Of a DNA stretch of 64,000 nt, positions 1 to 13,000 are shown in pieces. The DNA comes from Nissolia schottii. Lineage: Eukaryota > Streptophyta > Magnoliopsida > Fabales > Fabaceae. The position numbers and the translations under genes were made by a program. The stretch spans positions 1 to 64,000 of the forward strand of contig QANU01108904.1 in the NCBI GenBank assembly GCA_003254905.1, in the 5' to 3' direction. The notes beneath the pieces are model-generated. The model saw only the letters and a list, made by a program, of their open reading frames with translations, was not told where the DNA came from and did not search any database. How positions within the stretch are numbered: position 1 is the stretch's first letter; every line of letters starts with the position of its first letter.

Positions 1-1500
1 ATGAAGATCATCATCTTGATTTTCCAGAAATCGTAATGATCTCCATTAAAACAAGGATGCCTATTTACATTCAACCCTTCACTCAACATAGGTCTTGAGG
101 ATGCCATCTATGGATCTTTTAGGAGTAATTTTCCTAAACTTGCGCTCTGATGCCAATTGTAACTACAGATAGCAACCTAAGAGGGGGGTGAATTAGGTTT
201 CTCTTGTTTTTGTCAGATTTTTGTTTCTTTGAAAGATGTGAAGCCCTAATCCCCAAATTAAGAACAAGACCCAGTAATTAACCAAAAAATTGATAATGTT
301 AAAGCAGCGAAAATGAAAATTGCTGAATGTAAAAGTGTAGGGATAAGAAAGATCACACCGGAGAATTTATCCTGGTTCACCTTCAACCACCGAAGGCTAC
401 GTCCAGTCCCCTGTTCTGAGGCAGGGTTTTTCCACTATGTAAACTTGTGTTGTGTACAACCTCACAACCGAGGCACTTACACCGACAACTACAAGAGAAC
501 ACAACCGTTCTCCTGGTTACAAAATGCCTTCACCGAACCCTACGGTGACGATTAGAAAAACACACCGAAAACCACGGTGTTTACAATAACCAATTGATTT
601 TGAAGAAGTTTTTATACAATGACTTTGTATATCAATCCTAAACTCAGGAAGGGATAAACCTGAATAGAAAGCACTTAGAGATATGAAAGTTATGGCTCAA
701 TACTTTTCCGAGTGTTGGATTGAAAAAAGGAATTTGAAAATTTTGATCAGAACTTTGATCAGAACATGTAAAACTTGCAAGAATTAATGAAAGAATGGAG
801 TTCTGATGGTGTGTTCTTGGTTCTGCACGAATTCTGCATTATATAGGCAATGGTGCCTGTTCATGAACCAATGCGAGACCATATAATGCAAAACAACGCA
901 TTGTTTCATGAAAAAACACATCCATTCGAGCATGTAATCGATTACTATAGAGTGGTAATCGATTACACACAACAAACGGCCATATTTTCAAATTTCAAAA
1001 GGTGGTAATCGATTACTACGGGTTGGTAATCGATTACACACTTCAAAACTTGAATAATTTTGAATTCAAGATGCTGGTAATCAATTACACAAGCACGGTA
1101 ATCGATTACTCATGCAGAAACCGAGTTGAAGTGTTAAAAATCCTTTGAAAAATGTTGCCATATGCTTTTAGGGTTTTAGAAAAATGTTAAACATGTTTAT
1201 GTTGAAAAACTTTGAGCCATTGACCTTAATATCTTAAACATGTGCTAACTATTGACACTAGGGTAAAATCTTGAACCTTTAATGATGTGCAGCTTGAGCC
1301 TTGAGGTTCTTTGATCTTGATCAAGTCTTCCCTTTTTTCTGCTTTTTGTTGATGTTGTTGTCGTCATCGAAACCACGCCATCAATGGTCAGAAGAAGAGT
1401 CTTCTTCACACTAATTGGAGAACAAGAGAAGCTAGTGGAGATCAAGGTCCTTACACCGTTGGTTAAGCACATATGCCATGAATTCTAGTAAGTCTTAGGC
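1..1500 (-). mobile_element. 5' end of a copia-like (SIRE-type) LTR retrotransposon, - strand
   Basis: Read on the - strand, an LTR ending in GTTACA (complement of 158-163) is followed two bases later by a primer-binding-site-like TTGGCATCAGAGC (complement of 144-156), the initiator-Met tRNA type. The LTR therefore lies at 158 to about 1500 and internal DNA at 1-157. No coding domain is visible in the 157 bases of internal region. The outer LTR boundary is not resolved and 1500 is an estimate. Assignment to a SIRE/Maximus-like copia rests on the PBS form and the TAATCGATTA motifs, which I associate with soybean elements from memory. The small ORFs here are not convincing genes. Confidence 0.5.
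934..1109. repeat. Array of six GTAATCGATTAC palindromes inside the LTR
   Basis: The 12-bp palindrome GTAATCGATTAC occurs at 934-945, 955-966, 1005-1016, 1026-1037 and 1098-1109. A one-base variant (GTAATCAATTAC) is at 1077-1088. Spacing is irregular (10 to 60 bp), so this is a motif cluster rather than a tandem repeat. It lies in the LTR, where transcription-control motifs are expected. Confidence 0.85.
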
Positions 1501-2337
1501 CTTAGCTCACTGGCCATATGATATCCTACCTTGACCTTGGCCCCATTTCAACCTTAAAAAGACCTCTTGATGCATGTCATATATATTGTGTGATCCGTGA
1601 TGCTTAGAAGAAAGTCAAGCCTATGGAGGCGACTCTAGTGTAGTGTTTGAGAGAGCACTGGATGAACCTATAGACTTTGAGTGACGAGTGACACACACTA
1701 ACCTGTGAGGCCCAATTGATTTTAACATGCCTTGACTTATTCTTTGTTCATGATTAATATGCCAAGAAAATTAGTTTTAATGCACAGTGATATCATCTCT
1801 TGTCTGAATATACTTTTATTTTTAGATTGTCATGTATTTTGCGCAGTTGTCTGGTAATTAGTGAGTCGGCTTAAGTGACTCACTGAGTTTCGCAGCTTTG
1901 TAGGGAGATGTAAATAGTGTCGTCGCACCAAAAAGATTTTTCTTTATTTGTTTTATTTTCATTTTTAGTTTGCTTTTGTTCTTAGTTCCTTGCATGAGGA
2001 CATGCAATTGTTAAAGTGTGGGGTAATTTGATAGGTAGATTTTATGCCCTATTTTATTATTCTATAATTAAACATTGCATACTAAAAATGTGTGGTTTTA
2101 ATGCTTAATTGATATGTTTTGCACATTATCCTCTTTTGTGAGAAATTGAGAAAAATGCAATTTTAAGCATTATTTTATCTTATAATTTAATATGTAGATT
2201 TCTTTTGTTCTTTTTTTAGTTTTCTATTTTAATTGCAGAAAATAAATTGTCAAGAGGATCAATGAAGATTTGAAGGAGATTTGATAAGATATAAATTTTG
2301 AAGAAGAGATTGGAAGAGAGGATTTGGATCAAGAAGG
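1500..2337 (+). mobile_element. 3' end of a Tat/Athila-like gypsy element with truncated LTR
   Basis: The stretch before 2029 resembles the post-pol region of Tat/Athila gypsy elements. It ends in a purine-rich tract (AAAGTGTGGGGTAATT) directly before TGATAGGTAGATTTTATGCC, the LTR start at 2029. A second copy of this LTR start lies at 55090-55167. The LTR runs to about 2337, where a different LTR family takes over, so it is truncated. No pol or env domain can be read. Confidence 0.5.
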
Positions 2338-3670
2338 TATCGGTGATTCTTTTGCTATCATTTCATGAACCAATTCATTCCAATCTTAAACAATAACAAA
2401 TATATCTTTCTAACACTCAAATAAACATATTTTTATCTTCTAAAACAGCATATCACATACATACATTATTTTAACATATACCACATAAATACACATATTC
2501 TCATATATTCACACATACACATACTTAGATCACTAAGGAGATGATTTAGACATAGTTACCCCCTTTCTAAGAATGCGGTGTAGGTGAGAAGAGTGTGAGG
2601 AAAGCTCCAAGAATGATTGGAAGTCCAAGCTTGTGAGCACCTTTCCTTGAGGAGAAAGCTTGAAGATGAAAGCTAAGTATTTTGTGTGGTTTCTTGGGAA
2701 AGATGATGAGTTTTTCTTGGTAACTTTGGGAAGAAAAGAGAAGACAAAATGAGAGTGTGGTGGCTTTGGTGGTGCTTGGTTTGGCTTAGGGAAAATGGCA
2801 AGGAAATTTGAGTTTCTCTTGAAGGCTATGGAAGATACTTTGGAGGCTTGGTTTTGCTTTAGTTTTTGGAGAGGAAATGAAGAGAAAAGACGATGAAATG
2901 AGAGTGGGGAGGGGTGCAGATTGGGTTTGGATTTGAAGGGGAAATGTTGGAGAAAAATGAGTTAAAATAGATAAAATAAATTAGAAGTAATGATGGGTGA
3001 ATAGTAGAAGTGATGTCATAGGTAAGGTAAGTGTAAGTGTGTGTAAGAGAGTGATTGATGGGGAAAAAGAGGGTGCCTGTCGTGTCTATGTGTTTTCAGC
3101 CAAGATGTGCTGATTTTTCTTTCAAAATTGTTACGTTTTTTGTCGTCTTTGTACGTTAACTGTCCAGTTACGTGCGTGATTGCGCGTGCGAAAAATTAAC
3201 GAACGGTATAAAAATTATCTAAACATAAATACACACCAATTAAACACTTAAAATGAGGAATTTAAGTTAATCTTAGGTACTCGTAATTTTCTCTCATAAG
3301 AGTGTATTTTATGGGTACCGCCGATACGTGCTTAAATTCCGGTAACAACCGAAAATCGTTACTAAAATTACTTTAAACATAGAAACACATTTTTCAAACA
3401 ATCCTAAGGAGGAATTTAATTTAATCTACAGTACTCGTAATTTTTTCTTTCGTAAAAGTCCATTTTACGGGTACCTTTGACTCATATAAATTCCAACGAC
3501 GACCGAAAATCGGTCTGGATCTCACGAAATCCTGTGAGATCTCGAAACTATTATTTTGATTGGTATTTTTAGAAAATACATTTTATAATTAAATTATCTA
3601 GTCTCAATAATTAGCTCACATATTTATTTATTACGAGAAATTCCCTTTAAGGAAAAAGTGAGATGTTATA
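2338..3670 (-). mobile_element. Gypsy LTR fragment (long-LTR family), - strand
   Basis: The right border, GAGATGTTATA near 3670, is the complement of the TGTAACATCCC-type start shared by the long-LTR gypsy family of this window. The interior resembles other - strand copies (purine-rich tracts, then GGTACTCGTAATTTT blocks). The left end abuts the Tat/Athila-like LTR without an obvious target duplication. No coding sequence is present. Confidence 0.5.
3255..3562. repeat. Imperfect tandem duplication, two units of about 154 bp
   Basis: Both units begin GAGGAATTTAA (3255 and 3409), contain GTACTCGTAATTTT and a GGGTACC block, and end in ACCGAAAATCG. Scattered mismatches between the units indicate an old duplication inside the LTR. 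Confidence 0.7.
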
Positions 3671-4067
3671 ACTGTCTTCCTCCATGGATTGCTACAACCA
3701 ACCACCGCGAAACCACCTATAGTAAATCGCATATCTAGTTTCAAAACTTAAATATGATTTTGTGAGGTTCACAAATCAAAATTAGATTTGGGTGAGTGGT
3801 CAAAATGGGGTGACAATGAGGTTACAAAATCGAAAGATCCATCCAAGTTGTATGGCACTACCACCTCGGGAAAGATCTAGCATTTTCATAGCTACAAATT
3901 GTAGATTTGAGCTTCTGGTCCTAAATTCGTCTCTATGTATTTGTGGATTGCTAACCTCCATAACTTCACGTGGAGGTTAGCACCTCTATATTTTAGTTTT
4001 GACCAAAAACTCAACCTTTATTCATTTGGACTAGAATTATGACATGGACAATTTAGTAATTTTGTTG
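3671..4067. other. Unassigned intergenic stretch
   Basis: Roughly 400 bases between an LTR fragment and a MITE. A 62-codon open frame at 3792-3980 has no recognisable domain. I see no gene, RNA or repeat that I can support here. Confidence 0.4.
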
Positions 4068-4586
4068 GATTAAATATGTTTTTAGTCCTTCATAAATTTT
4101 GAATTTTGTGTTTTACCCCTCATAATTTTTTTTTGCTAAAAATCATCCCTCATAATTTTTTTTGTAAGGTTTTAGTCTCTGCCGTCATGTTAAACTGTTA
4201 ATTGCTGACGTAACTTGACGACGTGACGAAGGTGAGAGAGATGGGAGATGAGAGAAGCATGTGAGGGCACGTGAGTGAGGTCGCTTCACTAGCCGTGGCG
4301 AGGGTGATGACTCACGGAGTTATAGCGGAAAAGAAGAAGACAACAAGCTTATGTAGAGAGCAGCGCGAGAGTAAGCAGAGGAAGCAATGATTGGGTTAAA
4401 CATGTCACCTGCGTGACATGATCTGCCATATGACCAAGTTAATCGTAATGTAGTTAATGACTTAATATGATGAGAGGGATTAAAATCTTAAAAAAAAAAT
4501 TATGAGGGACGATTCTTAGAATTTTTTTTTATAGAGAGTAAAACACAAAATTTAAAATTTATGAAAGACTAAAAACATATTTAATC
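4068..4586. mobile_element. MITE with long terminal inverted repeats
   Basis: The left end GATTAAATATGTTTTTAGTC (4068) and the right end GACTAAAAACATATTTAATC (ending 4586) are perfect inverse complements over 20 bases. The inverted similarity continues through TTTTGTGTTTTACCCCTCATAATTT-like sequence for about 70 bases. Length is 519 bp and there is no transposase. A clean target-site duplication was not found. The terminal sequence looks like a common legume MITE type; the superfamily is unassigned. Confidence 0.75.
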
Positions 4587-4788
4587 AAATTTTATTTTAT
4601 CTCAAGTTGTTCAATCAACCATTTCTACCAAGTTGTCTCTCACGCGCTCCTTAGCCAAATTTTCACTCTCACGTTTTCTCTCTCTGGTCACGCGCTGTTC
4701 AATAATATTTTTGGGCAAAAGGCTAATGTGCTCCTAAATAAAAGGGGGAGCATTTGTTGCTTATTGGATTTGGATCTATTATTACAAT
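4587..4788. other. Short intergenic stretch between MITE and SINE
   Basis: AT-rich with pyrimidine tracts (TCTCTCACGCGCTCC). No gene seen. The last 14 bases (4775-4788) are the left target duplication of the adjacent SINE. Confidence 0.5.
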
Positions 4789-4973
4789 CTTTTTTTAGGT
4801 TGCCTACCCGATATCCAAGGCTTAGCCTTGACTAATTTGGGTCGACCCGGGTCGCGCACCTGGCTATGGCGGGTGAGTCTCTCAGCGGGGATAGCTGCAT
4901 ACACAAGGTCTCGAACTCGGGACCTTGCTTAAGCGATACAAAGTCGCTTACCACTTGCACCAACCCCGTTGGT
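4789..4973 (-). mobile_element. Intact tRNA-derived SINE, - strand
   Basis: On the - strand the element begins CCAACGGGGTTGGTGC. It has a polymerase III A box (TGGTGCAAGTGG) and, about 40 bases on, a B box (GAGTTCGAGACC), and ends in an A-rich tail (CCTAAAAAAAG). It is flanked by a perfect 14-bp target duplication, TCTATTATTACAAT, at 4775-4788 and 4974-4987. At 185 bp it fits plant tRNA-type SINEs. It is not a tRNA gene, because no cloverleaf can be completed after the B box. The perfect duplication suggests a fairly recent insertion. Confidence 0.85.
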
Positions 4974-5255
4974 TCTATTATTACAATTTGAAACACCAAA
5001 AAACGGACCTACTACCATTTAGCTCTCAATCTCACGGTCCTTATTGTTTTAATGTAGAACCACTCTTGGTCATATGAAATCTTTTTTAGGGGGGTTTAAG
5101 ATTATCATGTAATTTGAATTACCTTTTAGAAAGATTCTATTTGTTAAATTATAGGTAATGTTACATTGCTATATTTGGTATGCACAAATCATATAATTGG
5201 AAATTCATATTAACTTGTTTAGTATATAAAAAATATTACGAGGTAATATACATTA

Positions 5256-5256
5256 C

Positions 5257-5289
<33 letters not shown>

Positions 5290-5318
5290 TTTCATTATTA
5301 TTATTATTATTATTATTG
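5256..5318. repeat. (TTA)n microsatellite
   Basis: About twenty TTA/TAT triplets, interrupted once by CTTTCA near 5290. The last part is repeated after the N at 5721 as part of a larger duplicated block. Confidence 0.85.
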
Positions 5319-6134
5319 TTATTTCTATTTTTTATTATAATTATTTTTATTAATTTTAATTATTACTATTTTTATTTATTTATTATTATTACTTATTTTT
5401 ATAATAATTATTATTTTTATTTTAGTATTATTTAATATTGCTTGGATGCATGGTTGTTCAACTCTTAAGTTAATTTGTAAACTCTTATGAGTTTACTATT
5501 CTACCACACAAACTAAGCTAACACATGTAAAGTTTCCTTTGGTAAACTCGTAAGAGTTTAACTAAACGCTCGATTCTATTAACGAGTTTACGAATTAAAA
5601 TTTACTAACGAATTTACTAGTTTACCTCAAAATGTACAATTTTTTTTAACTTTATTAGATATTTACCTAACTTTGTTTACGTTATACAATATCTATTGAG
5701 TTTATTAAGTTAGTTTCATANATTATTATTGTTATTTCTATTTTTTATTATAATTATTTTTATTAATTTTAATTATTACTATTTTTATTTATTTATTATT
5801 ATTACTTTATTTTTATAATAATTATTATTTTTATTTTAGTATTATTTAATATTGCTTGCATGCATGGTTGTTCAACTCTTAAGTTAATTTGTAAACTCTT
5901 ATGAGTTTACTATTCTACCACACAAACTAAGCTAACACATGTAAAGTTTCCTTTGGTAAACTCGTAAGAGTTTAACTAAACGCTCGATTCTATTAACGAG
6001 TTTACGAATTAAAATTTACTAACGAATTTACTAGTTTACCTCAAAATGTACAATTTTTTTTAACTTTATTAGATATTTACCTAACTTTGTTTACGTTATA
6101 CAATATCTATTGAGTTTATTAAGTTAGTTTCATA
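5309..6134. repeat. Near-identical 412-bp direct duplication around a single N
   Basis: 5309-5720 and 5722-6134 are the same sequence except for one T insertion and one G/C change, with N at 5721 between them. The copies meet exactly at the N. The likeliest reading is that two overlapping contig ends were joined without merging. A true tandem duplication cannot be excluded. Confidence 0.85.
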
Positions 6135-6340
6135 TATTTATTATAATTGAACCATGTTTTATCAAACTATAAAATAATGCACATATTGAATAAAATATAA
6201 TATTACAACTAAGTGTCATGCATTATGATATATTTTATAATATTTCTTTCATTAATTTAATTTAAAATTAACATTATTTAATTTTATTTATATATACAAT
6301 ATTTAACTATGTTTAATTTTTAATTATATTACTTATAATA
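5440..6340. mobile_element. Diverged MULE-like MITE copy (partly duplicated at the gap)
   Basis: The sequence from CATGGTTGTTCAACTC onward, rich in AAACTCGTAAGAGTTTA palindromes, is the inverse complement, with many mismatches, of the element at 18750-19316. The left terminus is present. The far terminus is not recognisable near 6340, so the copy is truncated or decayed. True length is uncertain because of the assembly duplication. Confidence 0.6.
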
Positions 6341-7011
6341 TAATTTTTAACTTATGTAATTGAATTTATGGGTAAGCCAAAACCATAAGGTAAAGCATGC
6401 CAACAGACTTTTTTTTTACTGTATTACCCCTGCCACAGTAACATATTACCGAAAGACCCTTGTCTGGAAACATTTACCCATCCCGCATTGGTTAGATCAC
6501 AAATATTTTAAGTGTTTATATATATATATTTAGTAATTGTTGTATTGATAAAAAGAGTTGAGAAAGGAGTTGGGCTAGCACGCATGAGTCCAAGACATTT
6601 GGGCTCTTCGAAGTGTAAATCGATGGATGCGCACGATAAATAGTGTCCCGGTCTTTTTGAAAAATTATTTTTTAGATTTTTGTAACTTATCTAAGAATCC
6701 ATGATTTTTGCATGTATTGAATTCTCTGTCCACCATGTGCTAACATAACACATATATAAATAGTTACTTAGATTTTAATTAAATAAATTAAAAAAAATTC
6801 TTTTGTACACAATTCTGTGGTAGTCCCGTAATATTTCGCAGCTGCCACATTTTCGGTTAAAGTTTTCTGCTTTAGTTTACTGTCGGTCATCCATGTGCCA
6901 ACTTCGGTCTTCGACTCGGCTGAACCAAAATTTAAACCCTAGTCCAGTAGTCCGGAACAAAAGGCGGAAAGCCAACATTCAAAAACCCAATAAAGAGGAA
7001 GGAGCGCTAGG
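6341..7011 (+). promoter_or_regulatory. Upstream region and 5' UTR of the UBE3D-like gene
   Basis: The 670 bases before the start codon are AT-rich to about 6800 and then become GC-richer (6840-7011), as expected for a transcribed leader. No TATA box at a convincing distance can be singled out. The out-of-frame ATG at 6893 opens a 78-codon frame overlapping the true start and may be an upstream ORF or chance. Confidence 0.35.
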
Positions 7012-10000
7012 ATGGCCTGTAACGGTGACGCTGAACCTCGCAAGGCAGAGAAGTGGCAATATACCTGGGAAGCACAGTCCCACACCCCAACGCTTCGCGT
7101 ATTGCTCTTTGCCACAGTCTGCAACGTGAACCCCTCCCTGCAATGCCAAAATCTCAGCGTCAGTCGTGATCTCTCACGCTCTGTCCTGGTTGTGACGTGG
7201 TCTGGCTCTGATGCCGACGGTGGTGGCGACTCCATCTCCCTTAGGGTTCCGGTTCCCGGGGTGTTGGTTGACGGTGATTCGCCAATGAGCTTCCGGGCAC
7301 TCAATGACCACATCGAGGTGAAGCTGCGGCTCCTCCTGCCGGTGGATCACCCTATCCTTTCCGGCTTCAATTCCGTTCTGAACCTTTCCGACGAGCCCCA
7401 AAGTCGGTCGCCAAATGTTTCCAGGCCTCTCGTAATGGAATCTGGTAATCTCAAGATGCTAGTTAAACCGTTAGACTACCCTGTTTTTATTTATTTATTT
7501 ATTTATTTTTATTTTTAAAGTATTGATATTTTTACTGAGGGTTCGAGGCTATTAAATTGACCATTGCGTACACTGCTTGTTTATATTCCTTATTTTAATC
7601 TTTACATTCCTCTCGAAATGATGTGAAGTCCTCGTATTTTATGCCCTGCGTGGAAAATTGCAATGTTTGAGATCTTTTTTGTTTTGTGTTAATGTTTGCT
7701 TCGTTAGCTGCTGAATATGTTCATTTTTTATTGTTGCTTTTGAGTTTTTGGGTTCGGAAAGATGTGTTTATTCTATACATTTTTGGTTTGGTTCAGATGT
7801 AAAATGTTTATCTTCAATAGGAGAAGTAGACTTTTACTGCAGACGATGCTCATTCAAATTAAACAGATATCCTCTCAGGTAAGATGTACACTTCACAAAA
7901 AAGTGTTAACTTGTTTGTAGTTCCTACATAGTGCAGACATAGTCGGTTTATAAGGTTCAGACTTGAAATAAATAATGCAAATAGATACATGCTTGCATCT
8001 TTTACAGTTTTACTAACACTAACCGTACCAGGGTCAGCTGATTTGGAAGAAATTTTGTTTAAAGGTTTTCTTTGTTCCTCATTTTTCTTCCACAACACTT
8101 ATTTAGGAATTTTGTTGAAATGCCATCAGCGAATTGGAGAGAGCTGGCTGACAACTGGTTTGGGGCTTGTTGTTGTTCATTTGGAGGTATAAGTGAGAAG
8201 CTGGTGATAAGTTATGTTAATTCTTATATGTGCTCACCGGGGATATGCCTATTGAGCTCTACATCAGTCACTCTTTGCAAGGATGATCTTGTGGAATATA
8301 ATTTTCCTGAAGGTTGTGGACAACAAGGGTGTAACTCTGTAGCAGATAACCCCAGAGATGACAGCATTAGCAAAGCTACAATTAATTCTGGATTAACCAA
8401 CGAAAGCACTTCAACCTATATTGATGCCGGGGAAGTGATCTGTGCTTCCGATGAGAATTCAAGGTTTGTGTTTTCTGAGAATGAAAAGCTTTCTGTGAAT
8501 CTCAGATATGAAGTCACTAAGAATAAACCTGATGATGGTGACATCACTTGTGCACGGCTAGATTCAAATGACCCTGTTGATGTGGCCATAACTCCCAGTT
8601 GTTGTGTTCATAAAACCAGTGTTCTTGGGCATGAAGACAGTGAACAACATTTATTTGAAACTGCTAGAAAGGAACGGATGCCAACAGAAGCCATGGAAAT
8701 TCTAAGAAATCAGAAATCTTTCCTCAATGGGTTTCTTGAAGATACTTTCATGGCTAGATTATCAAATCTTTCGAAGGATATTGATTGGCATGAATTTACA
8801 TGCCCTCAATGCACATCTCTCCTTGGAGCCTACCCATGTTGTGAGGGCCATACCCCTGTAGATGGAGGAGTACGACTGTTCAAATGTAATATTTCAACCT
8901 GCGTGCCAGTTGGAGGATCAGGGGACATGTTGAGGTTAGCAAAGATTGACTACATTCACTATTTTTCTTTATCAAAAATAAAAAGCATGAGTAAGTTTTG
9001 TGGATTATGCCCTTGTAATACAATTGCAACTGATTGTGAGCAAGCAGATACAGTTAAACATGTATGCTTTTTTGAGCTTGTATAACTGAAGTTAATGCCT
9101 TTGCAGATGGGATGAGTTGATCCAGATAGTTCAGCTAGTTTGCTAATTTTTGGAACAAGTGGATTTGACAATAATAGATGGAATGTGTAAATGCATGGGA
9201 GGGAAAAGTCATTAATTCTTTCTATCATGCAATACTAGGTGGGAAAGAGTCTAGGTGACTAGATTGGCAATAATCATTTGTGCAGTTGCACTTTGAGTGT
9301 TTTCTGGATCGTGTATTTTTTGATTTGGATACTTTTATGTGCCACATTTTTATCTCTATTCTTGGGAACAATATTTAGTTTTTCCACATATGTGTGTGAG
9401 CTTTCGCCTACCAATAGGGGTGGCAAATGGATAAGTTTGATGAATTTTAGATTAGATCATGATGGATTGGTTAGTATTGAACAAAATAGTGAGAGCAATT
9501 GGAGTGAAATGCTTGAGGATTGAAGACCTCAACCTTTGAATAGTACTAATAATGGCATGTTTACAATTGCTTATAAAAGGAAATATTCTACCTAATTGAT
9601 ATATACAAATATTAACATGATCCTAATAAATCTGAGCACAATAAAGATAAATCTTAACATAATCTCAACACTTCCCCTCAAGTTGGCGCATACAAATTAT
9701 ATGCGCCTAGCTTGTCACAAATATAATCACTTCGAAGACCTCTGAGGGACTTGGTGAAGATATCTGCCAATTGATCACTAGAGTTAACAAACTCGGTGAC
9801 AATCTCCTTGGATAGAACTTTCTCGCTGCTATAGTGACAATCAACTTCTCTGTGTTCAATTCTTTCACGAAATATCAACTTCTTTGTGTTCAATTCTTTC
9901 ACGAAATACTGGATTGGAAGAAATATGAAGTGCCACTTGGTTTTCACAATATAACTTCATTTGTGCAATTGTCCCACACTTTTATTTCTAGAAGTAACTG

Positions 10001-13000
10001 TTTAATCCATACTAATTCACAAGTGGCTACTGCCATGGATAGATGCCCAGCCTCTGCGCTAGACGGAGCGACGATTCTGCTTCTTGCTCATCCAAGATAC
10101 AAGATTTTCGCTAATAAAGCCACAATACCTAGAGGTAGGCTATATGTCAATAAGGGGAACCTTGCAATCTGCATCACAATATCCAATAACTTGGGTATTA
10201 CCTTTATCTTCGTACAACAATCCTTGGCCCAATGCCTTCTTGATGTATCTCGAAATTTGTACAACATCCCAATAATCATTACATGGGGATTGCATAAAGT
10301 GACTCACTACACTCGCTAAATAGGAGGTATTAGGTTTAGTAATAGTGAGATAATTTAGCTTCCCTACAAGTCTCTGATATCTACCTGGATTGGGATAAGA
10401 CTCTCCTTGATCTGGCAACAATTTACTATTTGGATTCATAAGATTGTCAATTGGTTTACAGTTCATCATCCTTCTCTTTTCCAATATATCAAGAGCATAC
10501 TTCCTTTGTGATATAACACCACCACCCTTGGATTGAGCTGCGTCAATGCTAAGAAAGTACATGAATTTACCCAAATCCTTGGTCAGGAAGTGATGGAATA
10601 AATGTTTCTTCAACTTAGATATCCCTTCATGATCACTACCAGCGATGACTATGTCATCCACATAGACCACCAAGTAAATACATTGACAGGTGAAGTATGC
10701 TGATAGAACACTGAAAAATCTACTTTGCTTCGTTTCATGCCAAACTCGTGATCAACAGTATTAGTTTGCAAACCAAGCTCTTGGTGATTGCTTCAGCCCA
10801 TATAGTGAATGTCTTAGTTTTCAAATCAATCCTGACTCCCCCTGAGCAACAAACCTAGGTGGTTGCTCCATGTATATTTCTTCTTCAAGGTTCCCTTGAA
10901 GGTAGTTTTAATATCAAGTTGAACTAGTGGCCAATGATTATAAGTCTGAGTATATATCCCTTTGCAACCAAGCATACTTTAAGACGATCCTTGTTTCCAC
11001 GGCCAACTTTGACAACATACACCTATCAACATCTAACTACAATTTTCTCAAGAGGAAGCAGAACGAAGTTCCAAGTACTGCTATGCTCAAGGGCAAGCAT
11101 CTCATCAAATCATAGCCTGTCTCTATCCTGGATGACTGAGTGCCTCACTGACATACTTAGGAATGGACACAGAAGACAAAGTGGAAACCAAGGCATAGTA
11201 TACTGGAGATAAACGGGAAAACTCAAAACATCAGCATAGGTATACAACTAACGAATAATGGGAAAGTAACAATGTAGACTAATCAAAGTGTCTCATGTAT
11301 TTTTTTTTTTTTTTTTATTTTAAATCCAACAATGTAGACTAATCGAAGACAAACAAAAATCTAATCAACATCCTATGGCTATAATCCAATGTAATCAACA
11401 TTCTCATTATTATCTAGTGGGGCATCTGCTTTTTCTTCCTATTCCTCCAATTCTTCCTCATTGTCATCAAATTCCGGTTCTTCTTCAACAATTATATCTT
11501 TTCCTCTTCCCTTCTTAGCCTTAGAAGTTGTGGCAGCTAGTGTAGCACTTGAACTTGAAACTTTCTTTCTTTTCTAGATTGCTGCATAGTATTTGCTCTA
11601 GGCTCTCCAAGCTTCAATTTTCTACGCACCGTTTCCCAATCTAAACCATCATCACCTTCAAACACTAAACCATTGCCAGCATCATCTTCACCATCATCCA
11701 TTTGTCCTACTAACCACTCATTGCACACATCAATGTCACTGAGTGAAATTGGGTCAACTTCATCCTTAATAGTATACCTATGCTTGAGAGCTTGGTTATA
11801 CTTCACATAAAACCAACTCATGAAACCTTTTATGCTCAAGCATTTTTCTTTTCTTAGAATGAATTTGCAACAAAATAATTGTAATCTAAGTGCTAATGGT
11901 TGTTATTATAAGTATAACAAAATGATAAAATGTACCAAAATTATAGAAGTGTTATTTACTTGCTCGAAAGCACTCCAATTGCATTCACACCCAAAAGCCG
12001 TAAGCACTACATGTCAAGCTCAAATGCCTACAGATTTGGACCTAAACGTCCATTATTTTTCCGCCATTGAGCTACAAATCCAAAGAAGGCAAAGTTAAAA
12101 ACTTAAAAGTTTAAAATTAAAAGAAATTTTGAAAGTAGAAGTTGTATTCTTCCCAATCTCACCAATAGCCAAAGTTTTCCTTTGTCTTATTGCAAAGTTG
12201 ATTCCAAAATGACCACTAGCAGTTCTATAAGATGCTAGCTCTCCCAATATTTTGTCTTACCTCCAGAGATGGCACCAATCTCCTAATACAAATATTGCAC
12301 TCAATTTTAGGGTTGCTATAGAAGAACTCTGGGTTCAAGTAATGACCCTTTGCAAGCAAAGGGCGGTGAAGTTGGGAATCCCATCTATTATCGATGATTG
12401 TAGTTAAATCTTTGTATTTGCTTTCATTGTTGTTGAAGGATTTCTCAATGATTTCTTTTGCCTTATACATCGCTTCATATACATAGCCTATAGCTGCTTT
12501 CCTTTCACCATCAACAAGCCAAAGCACATGAACAAGCAGAGCTATAACCTTGGGAGTATATTTCACATTTCTCCAAAATGAAGGCATGCTGACAATTTTT
12601 TCTGCATTCTTTCCCTTTGTCTTCTTAGCCAACTTGTTTGTTTTCCACTTGTTGGAGGTAAACATTTTCCTAAGATTGTTTTTCTCTTGAAAAAGCCTTT
12701 CCAATGTAAGAAAGGATGTGAAAAATCAAGTTATTGCATGCCTTACCAAATCCTCTTGTTTGTGAATTGTCTTAATAAAATTAAGGTACTAGCATGGCTG
12801 TGGATGAAGCCAACCACAAAAATTGCTTTTCTCACCGTGAGCTTGATTGAAAGAATCTTTCCAATGTCTTCAAGGATATATAGTCCATGCAATGGGCTGC
12901 ACAAGGAGTCCAATAAGGATACTGTTAGGTCGTTTTTGGGACCCAACAGACAAGAACAAATATAAAGGATTTAATAAGTAAAAAAGATATTATTGAATCA

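Noticed and set aside
4789-4973. Possible tRNA gene on the - strand
   Set aside because: A and B boxes are present, but the 3' half does not complete a cloverleaf. Target duplications and an A-rich tail identify a SINE.
6939-7401. Antisense frames over the first exon of the UBE3D-like gene
   Set aside because: They are shadows of the GC-rich exon, which has a coherent spliced protein on the + strand.
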